From Diospyros lotus (lineage: Eukaryota; Streptophyta; Magnoliopsida; Ericales; Ebenaceae), in contig NC_068350.1 of assembly GCF_014633365.1 (NCBI RefSeq), positions 2,237,001 to 2,301,000 on the forward strand: DNA of 64,000 nt, written 5' to 3'. This document shows positions 21,801 to 34,485 of the stretch, one piece after another. The notes beneath the pieces were generated by a model. The model was not told where the DNA came from. It saw only the letters and a program-made list of their open reading frames with translations, and searched no databases. The stretch's first letter is position 1, and each line of letters starts with the position of its first letter. The position numbers and the translations under genes are program-made.

Positions 21801-24800
21801 ATGTTTTATCTGCCTAACTGTGTTAAAATTCAATATAGACTATGAGGGGAAAAAAATCCACTACATATATTATCTGCCTAACTGTGTCAAAAAATTCAAT
21901 AGAAATTACAAGGAAAAAAAGATTCCACTAGACAAACAAAATTTCATTGTAGAAACCCAGATCCTGGATAATAATACCTCCTCACTATGAATGCTGAAAA
22001 CTAAATCTTCCCTTAAGAACTTCATATCCTTCAGATGCTTCACATATTTCCACAGAAAGCCTCTATGACTACAAGAAGAAAGTACATTATCAGCATTCCA
22101 GAAACACAAAGGTACAAATGTAGAACACCTGGAGCCAACTTCCCATTTAAAAAAATGCTACTTCCATTTTAAGTGTAAAAAAGGTCACAAATAACATAAG
22201 CACATTCATGTTTCCAACGAACACAATATAAATGAACATAAAACATCTTGAATCTTCAAATTGGAAAGTTGAAAATCCTAACAACGTATTTTTGCTTTCC
22301 TGAGATATCAAGAAATACAGCATTTTGAGGACCTCTTAACAGAAGGTGCATTTGGATGAATATGTGGTAAGAAAGAATTTATTATCTTAGAAATGCACTC
22401 GGTAGTGGACCTTATATTTTGTAAACAAGTAGAAAGGGAAAGAGAATATATGAATTCCAAATAAATAGCTTGAACTTGAAATGTAAGGCAATCCCTTCTC
22501 TTTACAGATATGACTGATGCACACAATTCAATGCAGTTAATTCATTCACCAAAATACAAGCATAAAAATGATATTACACCTTTTGCCATCAGGGTGGGTA
22601 ATTACAATGTCTAAATCTCCGCAAGAAGCTTTTCCACGTCTATAAGATCCTCCACATACAACCACCACCTTCATCACATAAATTAACAAAATCAGTAACC
22701 CATGTGCAGTTAATAAAAAAGCATGCAGTAAGGTATGCATAAGCTTCGAAGAGCGACTGTTGAAGGATATGCAAGTAATTGTATACCTTAAGCTCCATAT
22801 ATAAGTAGGTCAGGTCTACATGACTTGGGTCAAGACATTATTATATAAGCCAATTATGTAAAAGATGTTTTTGCATTTTATGTTCATATTTTGAAATATA
22901 TGCCACATCAATTACATATTTATATTGATTCCCAAGTGCCTCAGCATAAGAAATTGCTCCAGCAAGCATTCCTAGCTTACATCCATCTTATAATCAAGGG
23001 GCTAGTCAAAAAAGCTGAAATTTTCATGGAACACCTAAGGGTTGAAAGTAGAGCTAAAATGGAGACTAGAATTTTTATGTATCTTCGAGTTACCACTAAT
23101 CATTTTCAGCATTTAGAGATGGCCTATGTGACCTAAAATAAGAACCTTTTCTAGATAAAAGTTCAAGTCAGGAGGGGTTAAGGAATAAGAAATTCACAAA
23201 TCACTAAATATGTTACACTTCAAGCATGTAAATGCTTTATAAATCAACTTATACACAAGCTTATGATTCTAGTTATAGTGCTCACCCCAGGTAAAATATC
23301 TTCCGCGGTTTTCTTCAGAATAAGTTCCATCTCTTGAGCCTGGTAATCAAGAAGTGTATCAAAACAAACTGGCAATTTTTTTTCTTTTTTCTTTTCCTTT
23401 TTTAAGGAAAAACTGACAATTTCCAAAATACATAATGAAGTTCCAGCAAAGCACAAAAGTGAGACCTCATGACGTGGAATCCTCATTCTGATATCATCAA
23501 AATACTTCAATCCTAACCTCTGTGCATGGGTCAATGAATCATCATTTTTCAGATCATCTAGAGTTCTATGTCCTTTCTCATAAAGTTTCAGTGCAGTGGC
23601 TGGACCAATGCCCCATACTTCCCCAAATAGGCTGATTGTTCGCACCTGTTAGATTAGAACAATAAACCAGTCAAAATAAGATAATTTTGGACTGGGGCAA
23701 CATATATTTCCAGACACATAATGAACATATTTCCTCTATCCTCCCATGGATCAATGAAAGTAGGGTTATATACAGATATCTCGATTTTTGTTAAGAGAGA
23801 TATATGTCAGATAATTATAAGAAAGGGGGAAGAGCAGTTGCAGGAAGTGGGAAAACATTAGTAGGAATAAGGGCCTCATGCCTTTGGGCATAATTAAATA
23901 GATAAAATTGTGAAGTCAAAAATTCAACAGAACAAAGTTGAGGAAAAGAAAATGGTGCCGAAAATACATTAATGATAAATAAATTAGATCTATTGGATAA
24001 GAGAAACTTTTGGTTGACTAGGGGCACTTTCAACACCTTCTCATCAGTCTCAAAGTGCTCCAACTTGGAAAGCTTTCCGGTACTCACTATCTCCTGAATC
24101 TGCAACAACACAATATTCTCTGTAACCCTCAGAAAGATGAATTCCTTCAAGTAGATGGGCATCTTTATATTTTTATTTCAAATATTCTCTAAAATTCATA
24201 AATATCTCTAGCATGTGAATGAATAAAAATACTGCTACATAAAAGGAAAAACTATTTAAGTTTTACATAAAAAAAAATACAAGCACTTTGGCAAACCATG
24301 CAACCAGAAAACACAGATGAAGTTGAGAAGCAATCTAGTGTGCCAAGGCATAACTGTAAACCAGCAAGTTTGAATGAAAATTTGTTCACTCACATGATCC
24401 TGCATTGATTTCCCTATGGCAGGTAAGTGTTTGACCTGATCAACACTTTCGATTTTGTAGGGCAACTTCTCAATAACTGCAATCGCTTTGTAATAGCTAA
24501 AAGACCTACGATCATCACCCAGTGCTGTTATCAAGAATTGCATGCAAATGCATCACGCGTCTAAAGAAGCAAGTAGGTAATAGTGCCAAAATGTGGAAAC
24601 AGAGCAAACTTTACTGTGCATAAGAAACTAAGCATCATTATAATCACCTCTATATATGATCACGAGCTTCCCAAATATCCCTGTGATATTACTGTTTTGG
24701 TTGGGTGGATTATAATGCAAAGCTGAGTCTGAAGTTCCAACCTGATTAGAGAAGGTAAAACATTCACTTGAAAAGTGGTTTGAATATATATATATATATA

Positions 24801-27800
24801 GATGGTGCTAAGAGTAGATAAGAAAGTTCCTTTTCATCCTATGAAACAATTCAACAAATAGATAGCTTAGTCTTACAGCATGTGTTAGAGCATCAGGGGT
24901 AGTGGGACTGCTCTCAACTGGGCTTTCAGCAGGAGATGAGTAATCAGAATCACTGGCTGTCTGCACTTCATGTAGAGCTTTATTATGTTCATTATCCATA
25001 TTTTTTGTAGTCATGTTGGGATCCTCTGGGCTGGTTTTAATTTTTTTAAGCTTTGATTTTTGGAGATCACCAGAATCATTTCCATTATCAGCTTTAGGAA
25101 GAGTTCTCTCTGCAGGTTCTTTCAGAGCTTCAACTCCTGACTCCAGTGCTAGGATGTAAGGTGTTTCAGATACTTTTTCCCCTACAGTCAAACTGTCCTC
25201 CAGCCAGTTGTAAAGAAGAACGCTCTGAAAAAGTTGTGAAATCTCAATTATTAAAACTCTACCAACCTTTTAGTCAGATGAAAATACTTATAAATATGAA
25301 CTTCGGATATTGTTAGATTTGGGAGCACTGGAATCTCAATCTTTTGCCAATACAGAGTCACACACACACACACACACACACACACGATTTGATCCAAAAC
25401 AGAAACATAAAATAAAGAAACATTACAGAATTGAAAATGAATAAGAACATTCAAACCACATGAAGACACAATCAGTTATCCTAGTTCAGACTGCCAAATG
25501 ACGATTCAGACTGCCAAATGACGATCCTACATCCAACCTCTTGATCCTGAGAGCAATCCACTAAATCTTGAAGAAGTCAATATACAAGAACCCTCACTCA
25601 CGAGTACAATTCACAATCAAGATGTCACGAGCCTAAGGGCATAACTATAATAAACCTATAATAGCATAACTGTAATAAACATATAGTAGCATGTGTACTT
25701 AGAGGTTACTGCTTATGATGATTGTACCTAGTCGGTTACACCAATAAGCCGAGGGTGATAGCCCATAAAAGGCATTGTAAAAGAGGATGGGAACTATCAA
25801 TGAAAGCATTCGGTTCTTTCCCTCTCTTTCTTTCTCTCTCTTCTTTAAAATTCTCCCTCCAATTTCTCTCTAATCTATGACTCTCTCAGAATTGTCCAAG
25901 TCTCTGATCCGAGACTTGACAATTGCTATCAGAGCCAGCGATCCTCAGCGGCTTTTCTGCGATTGGAAGCGTGGTAGATTGTGAGTAAACAATGGCGGAA
26001 GGGACGGGACTCAAACAATTGGAGTCGAGAATGGAAGCGTTGGAGTTTGGAATGACATAGACACACGAAGCTATCACTCAGAGCAGGGAAGATGTAGCTG
26101 TAATCAGAGATGGAATGCGGGAGGAATTGGCGACATCTTGTGAGGATATGCAGCAGGAATTGGAGAGACATAGGGACGTGATGGATTAGTTTGGTTAAAG
26201 GATCAACAACATGTTCAACATGTTGTCGTCCCTACCACAATTCCACTTGCCTCTGAAATTTCCCCCTCGATCCGGAGCTTAACCGAATTCAGCCGGATCT
26301 GGCATACTTCCGAGGCCTCTAGGGGAAATAGAGTTGGAGAGGGTGCAAGGAATGGAGCCTGACCTTCAGGTAAGGGATCTCAATTCCCAATCCGGTAATC
26401 ACACACCGATGCTAAGGTTGGAGATACCGTTGTTTGATGGATCCAAACCAATGCGGTGGATTCGCCGATATGAGCGTTTTTTTCAATACTACAATGTGGC
26501 TGAGCCACAACGAATTACCTTGGCCACAGCCTATCTCAATGATACAGCTGATTCTTGGTTCCAAGGGTGGTTCAGGTCTAAAGGGATTGGGGTGAGATGG
26601 ATCAACTTTGCAAAAGAATTGAGTAAGAGATTTGGAGAAAAGAACTAGACAGACGTAATAGAAGAACTCAATAAACTCAAACAACACCTAATTCACCTCA
26701 AAACCACCTTTGAAATCCTGAAAACCAACCAGTTATATGTGAAACCTTCAAAGTGCTCCTTTGCAAAGAGTGAGGTGGAATATCTAGGGCATATCATATC
26801 GGGTCAGGGAGTCAGTACAGATCCCAAGAAAATCGCAACCATGTTGGAATGGCCTAGGCCTTCATCTATATAGGAGTTGAGGGGATTCCTAGGGCTAACT
26901 GGGTATTACAGGAGGTTTATACAACATTATGGGGTAATCAGTAAGCCCTTGACCGAGTTACTTGAGAGAGACAACTTCAAATGGAATCCCCAAGCTGAGG
27001 CTATTTTCATTACACTTAAGAGGGCAATGACACAAGCCCCGATTATGGCCCTACATGATTTCTCTATGCCCTTCGTGATTGAAACAAATGCATGTGACAT
27101 TGGGGTGGGAGTAGTATTGATATAGGAAGGGAGACCCTTAGCCTATATCAGTTAGGCATGGGTTGCTAAGCACTGGGGACTGAGTGTGTATGAAAAGGAA
27201 TTGCTAGCCATGATCATAGCCATTGATAAGTGGAGGCACTACTTGAAAGGCACTCCATTCATCATAAGGACAAACCATGAAAGCCTGAGGCACCTTCTAC
27301 AACAGAGATTGCATACACAGCTACAAAGAAATGGGGTTATTAAAATTATCGAGCTTGGATTATGTGATACAATATAGAAAGGGCAAAGAGAATATAGTGG
27401 CAGATGCCCTATTGAGAAGAGAAGAAGAAGGGGCATGTGAAGCCATTATAGTTGCGATGCCCGATTGGGTAAAAGATGTAACTGAGAGCTATGATAAATC
27501 CGAATGGATTAAGTTCCTATAGACATACTAATGCACAGGGGTATTCTATCTCCAATGGTCTGATTAGATTTAAAGGAAGATTAGTTGTGGGGGATGACAG
27601 AGAATTGAAGTCCAAGATATTGCAAGCACTACATAGCTCTCCTCTAGGAGGGCATTCAGGGGTAAAAGCTATCTACTACAGAATAAGACAGATGTTCTTT
27701 TGGCCAAGGCTAAAAAAAGAGGTGACGGATTTTGTAGCAGCCTGCATGACTTACCAATGATGCAAGCATGAACAAGGGGCTTACCCAGGGTTGTTACAGT

Positions 27801-30800
27801 CACTAGCTATACCGGAGCAAGCCTGGGAGAAGATTTCCATGGACTTCATTGAGGGCTTACCCAAGTCTGAAGGCAAGAACATGATCCTAGTAGTGGTTGA
27901 CAGGCTGACGAAGTGACGAAGTTTGCTCACTTCATCAGCCACACACACCCCTTCACAGCCCAAGAAGTTGCTCAGGTGCTCCTTGATACAGTGGCTAAGG
28001 TGCATGGGATCCCTAAATTCATTGTTTCAGATCGAGACAAAGTATTTACAAGCCATTTTTGGCAAGAGCTGTTCAAGGGCCTAGGGGTAGGCTGCATATG
28101 TCGACCGCATACTACCCTGAGTCAGATGGGCAAACTGAGAGGGTCAACCAATGCCTAGAGTCCTATTTGAGGTGTATGTGCTTTGCAAGGCCTAAGAGTT
28201 GGGGAAGGTGGCTATCCCTAGCACAGTGGTGGTATAACACGAGCTAGCATAGCTCAATCAAGATTCAAGAAGACCCTTTTCGAGGCTCTATTCAGATATA
28301 AGACCTCAACATTACCAGCCGTAATTGACTTCCAAGAGACACAAACCACTGCGGTATAATACTTGAAAAGTAGGAAGGAGATGCTCAATATACTCAAGAA
28401 GGAGTTGACTATAGCTAATAACATAATGAAACAAAATGCCGATCACATGAGGAGTGACCGGAGTTTCAATGTGGGGGACCAAGTCTTTTTGAAGGTAAAG
28501 AGGTTTTTGCAGCACTCTTTTTCTACCACACTTCCATCTAAGTTAAGTCCAAAGTATTTTGGATCTTTTCTCATAACTGGATGGGTGGGCAAAGTGGCCT
28601 ACAGACTACAGTTGCCTACGAGCATGGAAAGCCACCCGGTGTTTCATGTGTCTCCCCTGAAGAAGTATGTGGAGCCTAATGCTACTATTAGCTCTGAATT
28701 ACCACTAGTGAATGAAGACGTAGAAGTGGGAGCGGAGCCACAAGCTATCATAGACAGAAGGGTAATCCATCAAAGGCCTTTACCCCTAATCCAAGTGTTG
28801 GTACAATGGTCCCACCGACACCCCGAGAACACCAACTGGGAATACCTACCACAATTGTTGAAACAGTTTCCACGAGCTGCTCAATTACTTACCTTCCTTA
28901 GGGACAAGGAATATTTCAAAGGGGAGGGGATTGTCACGAGCCTAAGGGCATAACTATAATAAACCTATAATGGCATAACTGTAATAAACATACAGTAGCA
29001 TGTGTACTTAGTAGTTACCGCTTATGATGATTGTACCTAGTCGGCTACACCAATAAGCCAAGGGTGATAGCCCATAAAAGGCATTGTAAAAGAGGATGGG
29101 AACTATCAATGAAAGCATTCGATTCTTTCCCTCTCTTTCTTTCTCCTTCTCTTCTTTCAAATTCTCCCTCCAATTTCTCTCTAATCTACGACTCTCTCAG
29201 AATTGTCCAAGTCTCTAATCCGAGACTTGACACGAGATTACAAAGCTCTAACATGTCTATACTTTCCTCTCAATTTCACTGCACTCGCACAATATTGAAT
29301 GAATGATACAAGCAACTGCCTCATGCCTCTTATTAGGCATTTAGGGCAGACAATACAAGGGGTTAAAATATAAGACTCACTCAATGTCTAAATTGCCCTC
29401 ATATACTGTTACCGTTAGACTCATTCTATCTAACTAATATTTTCGCTTGAAACCGACTTGTCTTTACTGATTTCTTCTAAGTCTTCTACTCCATGCTCAA
29501 TGCAAAACATAACAGATTTAAACTTGGCATGGACCATCAACCCAATAGGATTTTCTGTCCAGAGGAAATTGAACATCAAATAATAACTTAGTTAATGAAT
29601 TTCTCAGTCAAACAACTTCCTCTAGAGAAAGTACTCCCTTGTCTACTATAAGTGGATTCAGAAATAGGTAACCTGGTGCAGCATGCCAGAAATCTCTTTT
29701 ATTTACGCCTGTGCTAAATACCAAACTTGTTTTCTCTAAAATGTTCACAAGTAGACACCAAAATTCTTGTAAAAGCTCAATAGTTGAAATACTCTCAAGC
29801 AATCATAGACACAGTGCGTTGGGAGCTATAAGCTATTGTGAAGTTAAGAGCACTGATCACTAGTGTCATCCTTTGATAACAGGCAAATTTAGTTGCATAA
29901 TAGATGAAATAGGCAATTTAATGGAATCAAATAAGCAAATAGCAAACTATAGGCAGAGATTTAAAACTGCTATCTGTTTAATCTATTATCTGTGAGCTAA
30001 TATGATTGAGCACTTCCAAACTTGAAAAGAGTGAATACTTGAAGCAGTGACATCCCTAACCAATTGACTAAAATTATGCAATGCGATGCGATGTTTTTTG
30101 CATATAAAAATATGGCGCCTGTAACTTTCTTGGGTGGTACTTGATAGGATACTGCTTCAAAAATAAAACTTACCTACTAAAAGGATTCTATTGAATAACT
30201 CAATATATATTATTACGAGCATTTCCTAACGACCAATCCAACTATCAGTGTCCATGTGTATTCCCATATGTTCCTATTTGTGGAGCCCCTTTTTCTGTTT
30301 CTTTTGGTGCATATTGGCCCGGATTACTTACCTTTCCAGGTCATGCATGCAGTTTGTTATTGACTAAGTTGGTTCTTTCACGTGGATGTATTGAGCTTGA
30401 AAATCAATTGTTGACAAACTCATTACCAGCAGTTTAAGATTTTGGTGAAATTGGTGATCCAAAATAATCAACATTGAAAATTAGTCTTTTTCTCCTCCGC
30501 TAATGTTTTGCCCTGACTTGATTCCAGAAAACTAATGCCAGTCCAGATATGAACCAGGGAACCTTAATAGAACAACATGAAAAACCAATTCGTACGAATA
30601 GATAAATAACTCACTCCTTTAAATTGAGACAATCGTTCTCGCCCAATTTTCTGGAGAATAGCGTCCGAACTCGTAGCAAAGACATGAGTGACCTTCTTCG
30701 ACAACCGGTCTTCAATAGCAGCCCCCATTTGCTCCAATCTATGCTTCCATATCTTCAAAACACCATATACAAAAACGAAAATCATCAAAGCAACAAAACA

Positions 30801-30943
30801 AAGACCCCACGCGTCGGAGTAAGTGGCGGTACCTGTAATCGACGCGGCTGGACTCCGACGTCGACGAAGAAGACGACCATTCCGGCGAAGATTCCATTGG
30901 GATCGGACGGCGGGGTTCGCTTCTTCCCTGACTTTGGCGGCAT
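18820..30943 (-). CDS. POLL: DNA polymerase lambda (family X), complete
   Basis: Nuclear repair polymerase for gap filling in base-excision repair and end joining. Exons, minus strand: 30943-30833, 30752-30615, 25224-24877, 24741-24648, 24524-24394, 24099-24037, 23645-23466, 23339-23286, 22668-22580, 22068-21978, 20522-20442, 19803-19736, 19100-19016, 18918-18820; 543 codons, close to the Arabidopsis length. BRCT domain: residues about 17-110 ([25 protein letters not shown]). Ser/Pro-rich linker about 110-199. The 8-kDa/HhH region follows ([38 protein letters not shown]). Polymerase core has [16 protein letters not shown] with catalytic D391 and D393, and RIDFK with D458. C-terminus is EPHERNL. 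The ATG at 30943 is in a different frame from the 139-codon open frame there and gives the conserved N-terminus [17 protein letters not shown]. Intron 2 (5,390 bp) holds a gypsy element. Confidence 0.95.
25359..25385. repeat. (CA)n microsatellite
   Basis: About 13 CA units in polymerase lambda intron 2, upstream of the gypsy element. Confidence 0.95.
25623..29232 (+). mobile_element. Ty3/gypsy chromovirus, internally deleted
   Basis: The 5' LTR is 25623-25921 (299 bp) and the 3' LTR 28932-29232 (301 bp), both TGTCACGAG...GACTTGACA. The flanks CAAGA and CGAGA are a target duplication with one mismatch. A degenerate tRNA-Met primer site (TGCTATCAGAGC) is at 25924-25935 and a purine tract ends at 28931. 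The element lies antisense to polymerase lambda in its second intron. Protease and the reverse-transcriptase catalytic half are missing, so it is non-autonomous. Confidence 0.93.
26334..28953 (+). pseudogene. Broken gag-pol of the chromovirus
   Basis: Order of recognisable pieces: gag (26334-26648, [20 protein letters not shown]); a direct jump into the end of the reverse transcriptase ([19 protein letters not shown], near 26760-26815), so protease and the YxDD palm are deleted; connection and RNase H ([36 protein letters not shown]); integrase zinc and core segments ([40 protein letters not shown]); chromodomain-type C-terminus ([29 protein letters not shown]). There are several in-frame stops. 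An 8-bp duplication (GACGAAGT at 27906 and 27914) shifts the frame in the integrase core. Confidence 0.88.
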
Positions 30944-33829
30944 TCCTACCTCCTCCTCCTCCCTTCCGGTCCTTTCCAGTCAAGAATCTACACAGCGGCG
31001 TGGCGCGTTAATTCATTAATTACACTTTGCCCCAATATATTTTACAATTAAATATGCTTTATCCCCCGCATTTTAAAAAATCTCTCATTCAAGTCATGCA
31101 ATTCCTTTTTTTTTTTTTTATGCCATCCAACATTATTATCTGCTGTTCAAAACTAACACCACTGCTAAGATAATAACTTTCATAGTACTTTTCAAATATA
31201 TATTTTTAATTAATTAGCATGATTAATTTTTATGAATAAATCATACGATTTTTACTAAGAGTGAGCATTTAGTTTGAAGCACATAATCAATCAAATTTTT
31301 GAAATCAAATAAACTAAAATTGTGTAAAAAATCAAACCAAATCGACCAAATAAATGCTTAAAGCGAACAAATTAATAATTTAAAAATCTTAAAAATACAA
31401 AAAAAAAAGAAACTGAACTAACCAAAAAAATTAAATTACAAATTCACCTATGTTTGAAAATTGGAGCCAGATGCGGAAAAAAAAAAATAATTTACATATG
31501 AGAGTTCGTTGATGTTGAGTTGCAATCAGAATAATGAAGTCATATAAAAGAGATAAAGAACAAAATAATATGAAGAATATGACAGTAAAAAAATTAGCAT
31601 CGTAGTGTATTATATTAAAATTAAAATTAAAGTGGGACCCATTCAATATTTTAACCATATTAAAATAATTTTTTATTCTCCGTCATGCAGAGATTGACTT
31701 GGTATATTTATGTGCCAAAAATGATAAATGGGTTAATGAGAAATTGATACTCAAAATATACACGTTGAATTGAAAAAATAAAAAAAAATACTCTTACCCA
31801 CGTCAGAAAAAAAACTTAGCCTCTTAATGTTTATATATGCTTATATATTTTATAATGAGTAAGCTTGTTAAACAAAAAGGCTATTTATTGCATGTGCGTG
31901 TATAAAGGTGCAAATCCTAGGCCCCATAAACCAAACTTGTGTACGACCCATGTACATGAATACAACACCAAAATGAGCACTCGAGACCAAACTACGTTTC
32001 TTTTATTTTTATCCATAATTTAAAAAAACTATAACTATTATATAAAAATAAAAGCAATGAATATCGTTCTCAGTTGATTTAATCTAATAACTGCCAAAGA
32101 CAATTAATGCTTAATTTAAATAGGGTCATTCATTTTCTTAAAAACACAAAGTTTTTACTTGCATAAAAAATGCATATTTCTAAAGCATTATGGCATATAT
32201 AGATATTCTGATAGTATTATACTATTGTTCAAGTATATTGGAATATTTAAAAATATGTGTTAACTTTAAAATCTATATACCATTGTATCTTGAGAGACAT
32301 ATGCCTAAATAATCTGTAACACGCTGATGGTGAATGTGTTTTAACAACATTGTGTCACACATAAGTTGGATCTCTATCCATGTACTATTTTTGTTCAATT
32401 TTATATACTATTATATTGTTAATTTTATTTATAATTTTCTAATATGTTATGAGAGTCAAAGATAACAATCGAAACAAAGAGAAAGAAGAATGTTGAGGGT
32501 TGATCGTGGATTGTTGATTGGAATAAAAAGAAATGAAAGGTCATAAAGGGTCAGGACTAGTTGGAGACGAGGTGGTCATATCGAATTGTAAATAAATAGT
32601 TAAATAGGAAAATAGAATGCTAGATTCAATTATTCTATTTTATGTTCTTATTTTATTCTGAAGCTATTATATTTTACTGAAGTTCATGTAACAAATGACG
32701 TTTGGCAATTCCAATTGATTTGGTTATTTTGATTTTTTTAATATAAAATTTGAATTGAACAAAAATAATTATAATTGTCAAACTTAATAATTGAACCAAG
32801 CCAACTCTGAACTTGAACCAAATTAAATTGAACTGACAACTTTGGTTGGTTTAGTTTTGTTACTTTGGTTAAACTTAATTTTTGCTTATCTCTAATTTTT
32901 ATCGATAATTTGTGATTAATTTTAATATTTGGGGTATATATGTTTTTGTCAAACAATTATTGGTTTCATTTTTTTTTATTTTTACAAAATGAATTTATTA
33001 AAAAGTGTATTTTATATATATTCATAAAAAATGTATAACTCTCGTTATAATCAAATTAAATCCCAACTCTTTTCAGCAATTGCAATAATGGAGATCAGAA
33101 GTTTTCATTGTCCAAATGGTGAAACGCTCACCCCGGGCGCCCCCCACACCCGACCCGACAGACTATGGGGGGGGAGATCAGAAGTTTTCATTAATACCAT
33201 GAAATGTGAATCATCTAACACACATTGGGAGTCAGTACTCCTTATTGTTCAAATCGGATTTGAAATCAATTTCGTCCTCAGCTAAGATCTATAAGTTTGT
33301 CAAAAAATTAAAAAATGGACAAAATATGCATAACAATAAAAGTTTATTAGCTGTGATAATAAAAATTAAAATATAATGATTATTGCTATTGTTGTTCAGT
33401 TACAACAATGAATTTGTAGATGAAAAACCATTTTAATTAGATGACTCGCGTGTGGATTATCCAAATGATGGGTGACTATCGAGAGCGATTGATAACTCTT
33501 TTGGGATGGAGCGATAACGATGAATGACTCTATTGGAGGAGTAACAACGATGGATGAGTCTCCCAGTTAGGTTGAGAGTGATGAAAAATCTATAAAAAAA
33601 GAATATTGGTTAAGGGCGTGAGTGAGGATTATTGCGCAGACCATTTGATGCCTAAATTAGTCTATCAAAAATGTATAGTAGTTAAATTCCAAAAAAAAAA
33701 AATAGTACAAGAGATTACTTGCTAAATGGAGGAGGACTCATCTATTTATAATAATGGAAAAGGCAACTAAGTGTCAAGTGACTCAATTTATTCGACAAAT
33801 AACTCGAAGTTGGTTTTAATCGCATCCCG
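30944..33829. other. Intergenic region between divergent polymerase lambda and helicase genes
   Basis: AT-rich sequence holding the polymerase lambda promoter near 30944-31100, not precisely recognisable. Long AT-rich stretches carry no protein similarity. A short GC-rich insertion at 33110-33172 is listed separately. Confidence 0.45.
33090..33192. repeat. GC-rich 63-bp insertion flanked by 20-bp direct repeats
   Basis: GGAGATCAGAAGTTTTCATT occurs at 33090-33109 and 33173-33192, apparently identical. Between them is a 63-bp GC-rich segment (contains ACCCCGGGCGCCCCCCACAC and ends in a G-run), out of character with the AT-rich surroundings. The direct repeats look like a target-site duplication of retroposition type, but the insert has no A-tail and its source is unknown. 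Confidence 0.7.
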
Positions 33830-34165
33830 AGAGAGTAATGGTGCTCGAATCATGGGCATGCCCATGGCACCCCTGGATAAAGGTCACTAGGCGAGGGTCA
33901 CCTGAGGGTGTGGGGCTGCGTGGGTGAAGGGCTAGCAACGCGTAGGGCTGCGCGGCTAGAGGCAACCCATGTGACATCACTCAGGGGTGCACGGTGCACG
34001 CGTGCCAAGCCAAGCATGATTGCACGAGAGCGCGCACCAAGTTGGGCGATGTTGTGGCGACGCAGGTGTGGGCACGTGTAGGGTTGTTATAAAGCTTACG
34101 TGGCGGGTCACAGACATGCACGTGGGGCCTCCTGCCCATGTGGCGTTGTCTCCTTCCTTCGATTT
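33830..34165. promoter_or_regulatory. GC- and CpG-rich patch with ACGT-core motifs, upstream of the helicase
   Basis: A sharp rise in GC and CpG content within AT-rich sequence, 320-655 bp upstream of the helicase ATG. It carries G-box CACGTG at 34073-34078 and 34119-34124, and ACGTGGC at 34098-34104. These match plant bZIP/ABRE-type sites. The patch may be the promoter CpG region or a piece of a GC-rich transposon; the sequence alone does not decide. Confidence 0.4.
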
Positions 34166-34485
34166 TTTCGTTTATTTTGGATCACTTTGTCAACTTGTTT
34201 TGCATGAGACATTAATTACAAAGTATAAAATTTAAGAATTAACAATATAATTTAAGCTTAGAGGTATGATAAAAACTGATGAAAATATATATTTTATTAT
34301 TTTAAAATAAAAATATAAAAAACAAAATAAATTTATTATCAATTAATACGCTCGTAGTGACAGTGTTGCGCAATTTGCACTCTTCCGTAGCCAATGGGGG
34401 ATGCGGAGACGCGGGGAGATGCTGCTTCTCTTGGCATCAATCACAATGCTTTGATATTGAATTGAAACCGCCATGCCCCAAATTC

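Noticed and set aside
22891..23136. 81-codon plus-strand frame in a polymerase lambda intron
   Set aside because: No similarity recognised, antisense to the host gene, length expected by chance in AT-rich DNA.
25500..25540. Repeated CAGACTGCCAAATGACGAT as a possible repeat array
   Set aside because: Only two adjacent copies; a simple short duplication, not a CRISPR or satellite array.
30564..30983. 139-codon frame with an apparent membrane segment at the polymerase lambda 5' end
   Set aside because: The hydrophobic stretch is translated intron 1. Splicing 30833 to 30752 and using the ATG at 30943 gives the conserved BRCT start.
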